Shown here in pieces: positions 53,763 to 61,242 of a DNA stretch of 64,000 bases; position 1 is the stretch's first letter, and each line of letters opens with the position of its first letter. Source of the DNA: Bacillota bacterium (GTDB lineage Bacteria; Bacillota; Clostridia; Saccharofermentanales; Saccharofermentanaceae); assembly GCA_023397475.1 (NCBI GenBank), contig JAEWUD010000016.1, positions 1 to 64,000 of the forward strand, read 5' to 3'. Under the pieces are notes generated by a model, which was not told the DNA's origin, did not search any database, and saw nothing but the letters and a program-made list of their open reading frames with translations. A program made the position numbers and the translations under genes.

Positions 53763-54755
53763 TTAGGCAGCCGGATTCGTCGCAGAAACAGTCGTCTGAG
53801 TTGCTTCTGTCGGGTAGAGAATGTCCTTCATATCCGTCGCGCGATTCTTGGACGTGATATAGATTTCCGCGTAGTTTACGTTCGCTTCATATCCGAGCTT
53901 CAATGCGAGGGCATAATTCCCCTTAACGGTAACATCCGTCGTGTTGGCGGTCAGTTGTTGCATCAAGGTAATCGATTCCTGTATGGTCATCTCCGGGTAC
54001 AGGCTCTGTAAAATCGGAGAGAAAACAACCATCGAATCGGCAAGACCTTTCTCGGAATTCAGGTAAATCTTCGCCTTCAACGTTGTAATCGTAGAATCCG
54101 ATCGGTTAATAACACCGCCAATCGCAAAATAGTAGTCCAACGAGTTCTCGAAATAACCGCTGAAATTACGATACTCTGAGACCGTGTCTGTTGTAACGGC
54201 ACCCGTGTCCGCATCATCATAGTATTCCATCTCCGGGAATGCAAAGCCGTACTTGGAGATTTCTTTGTAAGCCGTCGTCGAGGAGTAAGCCTTCGAAAGT
54301 TCGTCGACGGTCAGTCCGATCGAATCCTTATTCTCGAAAAAACCCGCAAAATATAGGATCGCCAATACGGCTATGATTACCGAAAGCGCCATCGCACCAA
54401 TGACAATCGGATCAAGTCCTTTCTTGCCGCTGGCAACTGCCCGAGCCTTCTTCATGCGCAGACGGTCGGATTTCTTCTTGCGAAGAAGTGCCTCAATCTC
54501 TCGTATCTCCTCTTCGTCGGCTCTCGATTGGTCCTCATCGTAAAGGGAATCTGAATCCTCTGTGGATTCTTCGGCGTCGACGGACTCAACAGGATCAGAT
54601 CCGAAGTCAACAACCTCGTGTTCCTCAGGCATCCTGACATTCGTAGGAGCTTTGACGAGATCCTCCTCATCAGGTCCGCGACCGGACAGATTGACGGTCA
54701 GCGCTTCGGGGTCAATGTCCGGCATTTCGTTGTCAAGAGGTGTAAGGGTTGGCAT
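53763..54755 (-). CDS. Single-pass membrane protein of unknown function with acidic cytoplasmic region
   Basis: No family recognised. The 330-residue protein has a long acidic N-terminal region (about 1-90, many Asp/Glu), a basic KKKSDRLRMKK stretch, one membrane helix (about 114-140), and a soluble extracytoplasmic domain of about 190 residues rich in Ser, Thr and Tyr. The charge pattern puts the N-terminus inside the cell. An upstream ATG at 54770 exists, but ATG 54755 has GAGGA eight bases before it. It is divergent from the GT-C-like gene. Confidence 0.8.
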   Translation of the reverse strand: MPTLTPLDNEMPDIDPEALTVNLSGRGPDEEDLVKAPTNVRMPEEHEVVDFGSDPVESVDAEESTEDSDSLYDEDQSRADEEEIREIEALLRKKKSDRLRMKKARAVASGKKGLDPIVIGAMALSVIIAVLAILYFAGFFENKDSIGLTVDELSKAYSSTTAYKEISKYGFAFPEMEYYDDADTGAVTTDTVSEYRNFSGYFENSLDYYFAIGGVINRSDSTITTLKAKIYLNSEKGLADSMVVFSPILQSLYPEMTIQESITLMQQLTANTTDVTVKGNYALALKLGYEANVNYAEIYITSKNRATDMKDILYPTEATQTTVSATNPAA

Positions 54756-54862
54756 ATTCTTTATCCTCATTTCTTCGACGTTTCTACTATTGAGATGATA
54801 ATCTTCTTTTCTAAAAATCGCAACTGATGATTTGGCCGTATACGGGAATACTTCTTTTGGTT

Positions 54863-54881
54863 ATGGTAAAATACTTACCAT
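54863..54881 (+). promoter_or_regulatory. Extended -10 overlapped by an operator-like palindrome
   Basis: ATGGTAA and TTACCAT form a perfect seven-base inverted repeat with a five-base centre. The TGG-TAAAAT extended -10 (54864-54872) lies within it, so a bound protein would block the promoter of the gene at 54908. Confidence 0.5.
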
Positions 54882-54907
54882 AATTCTCATCGATAAGGAG
54901 AATCCTC

Positions 54908-56827
54908 ATGACGCAGGCTGCCTCCCGGATAGATCGTCGACGCGATAGGAAGACCTTTATTATCCCAATTCTCTATATCGCTTCCTCGCTGTTTGTCCTC
55001 ATCACGTTATTCATGGTATACAAGATACCGTATAACGGCGATGATATGATCAACTCCTTAACGGACGGCGGCCTCATGTATTCGAACCGGAATGTTTGGG
55101 ACCACACCTTCAGCCTGATGCGACAATGGATGGATAGCGGTCGATTCTATCCGCTGGCATTTTATTCCTATGCGATGTTCACCGCATGTTCCTCGCTTTT
55201 TCTCTACCGGACATTCCAGATTGTACTGGTATTTGCATGTGTATTATCCGCCGCTTTCTTTATTCATCGACTGAGCGGCAGTCATCGACTCGCGATCGTT
55301 GCGATACTGATTACTCCGGTCTTTTTTCAGTTCCGGTATTATCAGGACCCGATCATAGCGTATCACGGCATGCTTCAGTTTGTCGCATTGTACCTGCTGT
55401 GGGCCGGATCCTTCGCAGTCATCGGTTATTCGAGCGGCAAATACCGGTATCATTTCATCGGGGCCGTCCTTTTTGCTTGTGCGATGATGACCTATGAGAT
55501 CTCCTATGCATTTCTTCTGGCTTTTCTTGTCCTTCCATTTTTTTACATGCGAGGGAAGAAAGCCGTTCTTTCGACGCTGCCATATGTCGGCGTGACCGCA
55601 ATCATACTCACAACGACATTAATCCTTCGTGCGATCGCGCCGAATCCAACGTATGCGGGTATCAGCTTCTCCTTTGATGCGTACGGTTTGATCAAAGCCT
55701 TCTTGAGCCAGATTAGCGCTGCGATTCCGATGAGTTACTATCTTCTCGCTACACCGACATTCCTGATCTACGGCTTCAAGGCTTTTGTCCGCAGTATTAC
55801 GCCCGGTGATATCTGTTTAGCCCTGGCCTTATTCGCCGGACTGGCGTTTGTCTTGGCGGGAGACGGCAAGGATAAACCGGACAAGAAGATCCTTTGGACA
55901 GGTCTGATGTTCTGGATTCTTCCTGCTACGATTCTCTCTCTTTCCGCGCGATATCAGACAGAGATCTCACCGGGTGTCGGCTATCTGCCGGTCTTTGTCC
56001 AGTATTTCGGCGGCGTAATGATCGCTGTATATCTACTTCGTCTGCTTCTTTCGAGAGTGAATCAACCTAAGAACATGCGCATTCTCGCATTTGTATTTGC
56101 TTTCTGCTTTTCGATTGGATTTCTGATGAACCAGGTGAATAATCGAACGGTAGGCCAGGTTTTCTACAATCAGAACACTCAGGCACTCTCGCAATACGCC
56201 CTCGAGAGCGAACTTCTATCTTCGGTAGATGAGGGAGACTCCTTTCTTCTCCTTTCCGGCGGCTACGGAATGGACTTCGAACCGACCAGTTTTGTATACA
56301 AGTATTCGGACGGCTTGCGCATTATACCCAAGAAGATTGCTGACCTTCATGCGGATGCTTTTGGCGCGTCGGGCGAGGTGGGAGGACTTCTGACTCCAAC
56401 GAATCTTTGGGTCTATCAAGCTTTTGGAGACTTGCAGGACGGCGCGGTTCAGATCGCGAAGGTCAACGAAATTACGTATGATCCGTCGACAATGATCGTA
56501 GAGAGGATTCTCGTATCCGAGATACAGTTGATAACCGTCGGACGAATCGCAACCGGTTTTCTGTCAAACTGTATGGACACCGATGGCAATCTCTCTCCGA
56601 TGTCTTTTTCGATTGGATTAGAAGGCTATGAGCCTTTGGACTTTCCGCTCAATCTAACGGTTGCATCGTCGTCGGCAACACCGCCGGTCACCGCTATTGC
56701 AGAAGATTATTCCGTGCAGGAATCAGGTTTACATTCGGTTTTCGCGCTTGATCGAGCGACGTCTACAACGTTCCGAATTCAGGCAGGTGAGGGCGTACGC
56801 ATACAGTTTCCAATGGAGCCGGTGTAG
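54908..56827 (+). CDS. Polytopic membrane protein resembling GT-C glycosyltransferases
   Basis: A 639-residue membrane protein with about ten to twelve hydrophobic segments in residues 18-430 and a soluble C-terminal part (about 435-639). An acidic pair (Asp45, Asp46 in YNGDDM) follows the first helix. This is the place where GT-C fold enzymes carry their catalytic or metal-binding acidic residues, which suggests a lipid-linked sugar transferase. The assignment is inferred from layout only. It is probably cotranscribed with the SDR gene 26 bases downstream. AAGGAG precedes the ATG. Confidence 0.75.
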   Translation: MTQAASRIDRRRDRKTFIIPILYIASSLFVLITLFMVYKIPYNGDDMINSLTDGGLMYSNRNVWDHTFSLMRQWMDSGRFYPLAFYSYAMFTACSSLFLYRTFQIVLVFACVLSAAFFIHRLSGSHRLAIVAILITPVFFQFRYYQDPIIAYHGMLQFVALYLLWAGSFAVIGYSSGKYRYHFIGAVLFACAMMTYEISYAFLLAFLVLPFFYMRGKKAVLSTLPYVGVTAIILTTTLILRAIAPNPTYAGISFSFDAYGLIKAFLSQISAAIPMSYYLLATPTFLIYGFKAFVRSITPGDICLALALFAGLAFVLAGDGKDKPDKKILWTGLMFWILPATILSLSARYQTEISPGVGYLPVFVQYFGGVMIAVYLLRLLLSRVNQPKNMRILAFVFAFCFSIGFLMNQVNNRTVGQVFYNQNTQALSQYALESELLSSVDEGDSFLLLSGGYGMDFEPTSFVYKYSDGLRIIPKKIADLHADAFGASGEVGGLLTPTNLWVYQAFGDLQDGAVQIAKVNEITYDPSTMIVERILVSEIQLITVGRIATGFLSNCMDTDGNLSPMSFSIGLEGYEPLDFPLNLTVASSSATPPVTAIAEDYSVQESGLHSVFALDRATSTTFRIQAGEGVRIQFPMEPV

Positions 56828-56853
56828 TTCCCGGCAAAGGGATAGGTGATACG

Positions 56854-57597
56854 ATGCATAAATCGAAAAGACACGTTCTGATCACAGGCGGTTCCGGAGG
56901 TATCGGAGCCGCGACGGCAGAGGCTTTTGCACAAGCGGGGTATGCGGTTACTTTTTTCTATCGTACGAATGCGGAAAGTGCCGAAGTCATCTCTTCGAGC
57001 CTTCGTGAAAAAGGCTATGATGTCAGCTCCTATCGTGTGGATGTAAGAAAGTCCTCTGATGTGAGGGAAGCCGTCATGAAGGCAAACCTTTGCTACGGAG
57101 TCGTCGACGTTCTGATCAGCAACGCGGGAATCGCATCGCAGAAGCTGATTACGGACGTCTCGGAGGACGAGTTTCGAGAGATGTTTGATATCCATGTCGG
57201 CGGACTATTTCATCTGGTTCAGGCCGTACTTCCGGGAATGATCGCTCGCAAGACAGGAACCATTCTGACGGTATCATCGATCTGGGGTATTACAGGAGCT
57301 TCGTGCGAGGTGGTGTATTCGTCCGCAAAGGCAGCAATCATCGGATTTACCAAGGCGCTGGCCAAAGAAGTAGGTCCCTCCGGAATCACGGTGAACTGTG
57401 TTGCTCCCGGTGTTATTGACACGCAGATGAACCATTCTCTCACTGGGGAAGACCTGCAAGGTCTTTGTGACGAGACGCCTCTAGGTCGGATCGGAACACC
57501 GGAAGAGATTGCGCAGGTCCTGTTATTTCTTGCGTCGGATCATGCATCCTTCATCACTGGACAGGTGATCAGTCCTAACGGAGGATTGGTCATCTAG
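56854..57597 (+). CDS. SDR-family reductase, similar to EF-P 5-aminopentanone reductase (YmfI)
   Basis: Classical short-chain dehydrogenase of 247 residues. The NADP site is TGGSGGIG (11-18), NAG is at 90-92 and the catalytic set is Ser142, Tyr155, Lys159. The segment VSSIWGITGASCEVVYSSAKA is especially like Bacillus YmfI, which reduces the 5-aminopentanone on EF-P Lys32. FabG ketoacyl reductases are similar overall, so both names are possible; the SSIWG-TGASCEV run favours YmfI. No efp gene is in the window. It may be cotranscribed with the preceding GT-C-like gene. Confidence 0.82.
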   Translation: MHKSKRHVLITGGSGGIGAATAEAFAQAGYAVTFFYRTNAESAEVISSSLREKGYDVSSYRVDVRKSSDVREAVMKANLCYGVVDVLISNAGIASQKLITDVSEDEFREMFDIHVGGLFHLVQAVLPGMIARKTGTILTVSSIWGITGASCEVVYSSAKAAIIGFTKALAKEVGPSGITVNCVAPGVIDTQMNHSLTGEDLQGLCDETPLGRIGTPEEIAQVLLFLASDHASFITGQVISPNGGLVI

Positions 57598-57605
57598 TAA
57601 ACCTT

Positions 57606-57637
57606 TTGTCACTGCATCACATCCTTTATGATAGAAT
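57606..57637 (+). promoter_or_regulatory. Possible promoter of the diiron protein gene
   Basis: TGA-TAGAAT (extended -10, 57632-57637) with TTGTCA at 57606, spacing 20, which is long. Confidence 0.3.
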
Positions 57638-57682
57638 GAACTTATACGAAAGGATTCATTTCGAGGGTTACGGAGGTGCAAT

Positions 57683-58168
57683 ATGAACGCGTTACAATTT
57701 GCCGCCGATATGGAATCGGAAGGTATCGAGTATTATGAGGAACAGATTCGCAATTACAGCGGTACGATTCTCGAGCGGGTATTCACGATCCTTGCGGATG
57801 ATGAAGGACGACACCTGGCTTTGATTCACGAGTTAATTGAAGATTCCGGAATGGATTTGCCGGATCATTACAATCTCATTCATGAGAAGAATATTTTCGC
57901 GAACCTGGAGAAGTTTGAAGATGAGATTCGCGCGAACCCTCCGCAAGTTGCTGTTTACGAGATGGCTCTTACGATGGAGGAGAAGGCTGTTCAACTGTAT
58001 CGTGAACTTCTCGATACGTCGTCGGATGAGTCGGAGAGGTCTGCTTTATCTTATCTTCTGCAAGAAGAGAAGCAACATATCGACATTCTCGAAGAATTGA
58101 TTACTCGGATCCGCCGTGTGGATGAGTGGGTGGAGAGTGCGGAGTTCGGAAACCGCGAGGAGTATTGA
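57683..58168 (+). CDS. Ferritin-like diiron protein (rubrerythrin-like, no rubredoxin domain)
   Basis: Cytosolic four-helix protein of 161 residues. Helix 1 has MESEGIEYYEE, helix 2 DDEGRHLALIHE, helix 3 MALTMEEKAVQLYREL, and helix 4 LLQEEKQHIDILEEL. These are the paired E and ExxH ligands of a diiron site. No C-terminal rubredoxin Cys4 motif is present. Likely roles are peroxide reduction or iron handling in an anaerobe, inferred from family. GGAGGTG precedes the ATG. Confidence 0.9.
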   Translation: MNALQFAADMESEGIEYYEEQIRNYSGTILERVFTILADDEGRHLALIHELIEDSGMDLPDHYNLIHEKNIFANLEKFEDEIRANPPQVAVYEMALTMEEKAVQLYRELLDTSSDESERSALSYLLQEEKQHIDILEELITRIRRVDEWVESAEFGNREEY

Positions 58169-58218
58169 GGAAGGACGACAGCGCCTGTTCGCATAACCGG
58201 CGGTTTGGATAAAGAAGC

Positions 58219-59049
58219 ATGAAATGGATCGCCTTGCTGCTTATGGTCGTTGATCACATCGGTTACTATTTCGGCGAGCATATGCCGGGCGAGATCTATC
58301 TTCTTCTTCGACTCGTGGGCCGCTTGTCCTTTCCTTTGTTCGCCTACTCCGTTGCTCTGGGATACATACGAACAAGAAGCCGTCCGCGCTACTTCGCGCG
58401 GATGTTTCTTTTTGCCGCGATGACAGAATTTGCCTTTTATCTCACGCATCTTCTTACGGGAGAGCCGTTCTTCATCAATGTGCTTTTCACGTTTTCTCTT
58501 GCGATCGGATGTATGATTTTCATTGAGTGGATCTCCTTTGCAAGATGGGGGCGTGACGGGTTCTCCGATACCTATGCGAGGAATGAGGATGTTCCGGGAA
58601 TCCTGCGAACTCGATCGCCGGCATGGATCGTAGTTTTTGCGATTCTGGGTATTGTGATTCTTGTCTTGTTGACGCTGGTATTTTTACCTGACTATGACGT
58701 TTACGGGATTATCACGGTATTGATCTATTCTTATTTTCTTCGTAAAGGTGCAATTCCCGTAATAAATACGAAGCAGGCTGGATTATCGAGTTCACAGTTG
58801 ATGCGTATTATTCCGATCTTTGGTGTGCTGTTGGCACAGAACTTGATCTGCTTCTTTGTGCGAACACTGTGGCGAGGACTCGACACGGGATTTGCGACCC
58901 TGCAAATTTTTTCCTGTTGCGCGGTGTTTCTCCTGTTACTGGAGCGACCGACCGTTAAGCCGAAAAGATGGAGCAAGTATTTCTTCTACGTGTTCTATCC
59001 GGCACATATCGTTGTTTTTATGCTGATGAAGGCCTATTTATTTCGATGA
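58219..59049 (+). CDS. TraX-family membrane protein
   Basis: Integral membrane protein of 276 residues with about seven to eight helices. The N-terminal KWIALLLMVVDHIGYYF and the LLLRLVGRLSFPLFAYSVALGY stretch (in parts) are typical of TraX-like proteins. TraX acetylates pilin in the F plasmid. Chromosomal homologues in Bacillota are common and of unknown acyltransferase role. There is no sign of a conjugation locus here. The start has a weak RBS (ATAAAGAAGC). Confidence 0.85.
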   Translation: MKWIALLLMVVDHIGYYFGEHMPGEIYLLLRLVGRLSFPLFAYSVALGYIRTRSRPRYFARMFLFAAMTEFAFYLTHLLTGEPFFINVLFTFSLAIGCMIFIEWISFARWGRDGFSDTYARNEDVPGILRTRSPAWIVVFAILGIVILVLLTLVFLPDYDVYGIITVLIYSYFLRKGAIPVINTKQAGLSSSQLMRIIPIFGVLLAQNLICFFVRTLWRGLDTGFATLQIFSCCAVFLLLLERPTVKPKRWSKYFFYVFYPAHIVVFMLMKAYLFR

Positions 59050-59066
59050 ATACAAGGAGGGCAATC

Positions 59067-59708
59067 ATGAATTTCACCATTCGAGAGGCGACAGAAGAGG
59101 ACTTGCCGGACATTTTATCCATCTATTCGTATTATGTCGAGAATACGAATTATTCATTTGAATACATAACCCCCTCCGCAGAGGTTTTTCTTGCGAGATA
59201 TCGCAACACAACAAGTCAATTCCCTTGGCTCGTGGCGGTTAAGGGGAAGAGGATTGTCGGTTATGCGTATGGTTCGAAGGCCTTTGAACGTGCCGCATAC
59301 AGCTGGGACGCGGACGTAACCGTTTATCTTGATCCGGAAGCGCACGGGCGCGGGTTCGCAGCAGCATTGTATCGGGCGTTGATTCCCGCACTTGCAGCTC
59401 AAGGGTATTACAAGCTATATGCTTTAATTACGGACGTCAATCACAAGAGTTTGGCGTTTCACCGCAAGGTTGGTTTTCGCGAGACAGGTCATCTTCGAGA
59501 TTCCGGGTTTAAGAACGGAAAATGGGTCGGTGTAATCTGGACGGAGATGACGATGCGATCGGCGGAGGGCATACCTTCGCCCGTTCGATCCTTTTCCTCA
59601 CTTCCGAAAGAGGATGTCGAGTTATGGCTCCGTAATGCGGTGAGTGAAGATGTTATCTCCGAGTCTTTCGGGAATATCATTTCCTCGAGCGAAAAGGTAG
59701 GAGGATAA
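59067..59708 (+). CDS. GNAT-family N-acetyltransferase (Pat/Bar-like)
   Basis: Acetyltransferase of about 213 residues. The fold motifs are IREATEEDLPDILSIYSYYV at the N-terminus, EYITPSAEVF, the acetyl-CoA loop EAHGRGFAAALYRALIP (short pieces), and HRKVGFRETGHL near residue 135. This is the arrangement of phosphinothricin acetyltransferase-like enzymes. About 45 further residues follow, longer than usual. The frame is open from 58968, but ATG 59067 has AAGGAGG six bases before it. Substrate is unknown. Confidence 0.9.
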   Translation: MNFTIREATEEDLPDILSIYSYYVENTNYSFEYITPSAEVFLARYRNTTSQFPWLVAVKGKRIVGYAYGSKAFERAAYSWDADVTVYLDPEAHGRGFAAALYRALIPALAAQGYYKLYALITDVNHKSLAFHRKVGFRETGHLRDSGFKNGKWVGVIWTEMTMRSAEGIPSPVRSFSSLPKEDVELWLRNAVSEDVISESFGNIISSSEKVGG

Positions 59709-59711
59709 TTC

Positions 59712-60983
59712 ATGTCAACATTCGTCGTCTATGGAAATTTTATTTTTACAAGCTCTCCACATACCTTTGTCGCCAAGGAGAAGGCCTATCTGGTGATTGA
59801 AAACGGTGTGGTTCTTCTTCTTGCGGATGAACTCCCCGAGCAATATGAAGGACTTGCGGTTATGGATTTCTCCGAAGAACTGATTATTCCGGGCTTCTGT
59901 GATCTTCATACGCACGCGCCGCAATTCGTCCAATGCGGATTGGGGTATGACGAGGAACTTCTTCCGTGGCTGACGAAATATACCTTCCCTTTGGAAAGCC
60001 GGTTCTCAGACCTGGAGTTTGCTGATCGGTGTTACAGGGAGTTCATCCGCGCATTATGGGTGTCCGGAACGACACGAGCATCGGTATTCGGAACGCTGCA
60101 TCCGGATACCACGTTGTTGCTTTTCGATCTTCTCGTGAAATCCGGTCTGGGCGGCATGGTCGGCAAGGTGAATATGGATCGCAATTCAATTCCGGAGCTT
60201 TCCGAGACCACCGCGGAATCTTTGCGGGATACAGAGCTGTTTCTGTCGCGAACGCTCGGCAGAAACAACAGAGTTACCCCAATATTGACACCAAGATTTG
60301 TCCCTTCGACGACACGGGAACTCATGCGTGAACTGGGGCACCTGGCGGAAACGTATAACCTGCCGATTCAGTCACACGTCAGTGAAAACCGCGACGAGGT
60401 GGCCTGGGTACGGGAATTGCATCCCGAGATCGAGACTTTCTCGGAGGTCTACGAAGCCTATGGACTGCTGCGTCCGGAGAAGACCGTATTAGCACATGCC
60501 ATCTATTTGACGGAGAAAGAGAAGATACTTCTTCAGGAGCGAAAAATCTATCTCGCGCATTGTCCGCTGTCGAATATTAACATGCGAAGCGGGATTATGC
60601 CTCTTCGCGAGTACATGAGAAGGGATATGCGTTTGGGGATCGGTTCGGATGTCGCGGGATCTCATCGTCTCGATATCATGAGTTCGATTGCAGGTGCATG
60701 CCAGCAATCAAACCTCAGGTTTATCGATCATCCGGAAGACATACCGGTTTCTCTGTCTGAAGCCTTCTATTTGGCAACCAAAGGCGGCGGCAAATTCTTC
60801 GGCCGCGTCGGATCCTTTGAACCCGGATATGATGCCGATTTTCTTGTTATCAACAAAGAGAAAGATAACGTACTCCTTCCGCGGACGTTAGAAGAACGAC
60901 TCTCCCAATTTATTTATTCGGCAGATACTTCCAGCATTTCGAAGAGATTTGTTCAGGGGCGTGAAATAACCTGTCCCGCATAA
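59712..60983 (+). CDS. guaD: Guanine deaminase
   Basis: Zinc amidohydrolase that converts guanine to xanthine for purine salvage or nitrogen release. The metal ligands appear as CDLHTHAPQ (His66, His68), QSHVSE, LAHAIYL and GIGSDVAG. The C-terminal end has the usual YDADFLVI segment. The 423 residues match the GuaD family (about 430). It starts three bases after the acetyltransferase stop, with TAGGAGG upstream. Confidence 0.93.
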   Translation: MSTFVVYGNFIFTSSPHTFVAKEKAYLVIENGVVLLLADELPEQYEGLAVMDFSEELIIPGFCDLHTHAPQFVQCGLGYDEELLPWLTKYTFPLESRFSDLEFADRCYREFIRALWVSGTTRASVFGTLHPDTTLLLFDLLVKSGLGGMVGKVNMDRNSIPELSETTAESLRDTELFLSRTLGRNNRVTPILTPRFVPSTTRELMRELGHLAETYNLPIQSHVSENRDEVAWVRELHPEIETFSEVYEAYGLLRPEKTVLAHAIYLTEKEKILLQERKIYLAHCPLSNINMRSGIMPLREYMRRDMRLGIGSDVAGSHRLDIMSSIAGACQQSNLRFIDHPEDIPVSLSEAFYLATKGGGKFFGRVGSFEPGYDADFLVINKEKDNVLLPRTLEERLSQFIYSADTSSISKRFVQGREITCPA

Positions 60984-61098
60984 AACGTTTCGCGAATTCA
61001 TCTTGTATGTAACACATGGTGATAATGTCAATAGAAAATGACAACAGACGTGCAAAGTGCACAAAAAGCGAAACGATTCGCCTATAATTTACATACAA
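60984..61098 (+). promoter_or_regulatory. Inverted-repeat region upstream of the xylanase
   Basis: TTGTATGTAA (61003-61012) and TTACATACAA (61089-61098) are perfect ten-base inverted copies 76 bases apart. CGTTTCGC (60986-60993) and GCGAAACG (61068-61075) are also inverted copies. GTGCAAAGTGCAC at 61050-61062 is a short palindrome. The arrangement suggests regulator binding sites for polysaccharide control. No factor is identified. Confidence 0.45.
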
Positions 61099-61147
61099 AT
61101 TCGTGGAAAATCTCGTAATTATTCTATTATAATCACGTGAAATCTGC

Positions 61148-61155
61148 GGTATAAT
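61148..61155 (+). promoter_or_regulatory. Putative -10 of the xylanase promoter
   Basis: GG followed by perfect TATAAT (61150-61155). A second TATAAT is at 61128-61133. Neither has a clear -35. Confidence 0.4.
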
Positions 61156-61242
61156 GTGTCAAATTTCCAAGCATTTGACCGTTGCCGCTTGATTTTCACG
61201 CGCCTCGTACAATGCAAAAAAGTATTTGATAGGAGAGGTTAC

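Noticed and set aside
58219..59049. TraX-family gene as a sign of a conjugative element
   Set aside because: No relaxase, type IV secretion or integrase genes nearby; chromosomal TraX homologues are common.
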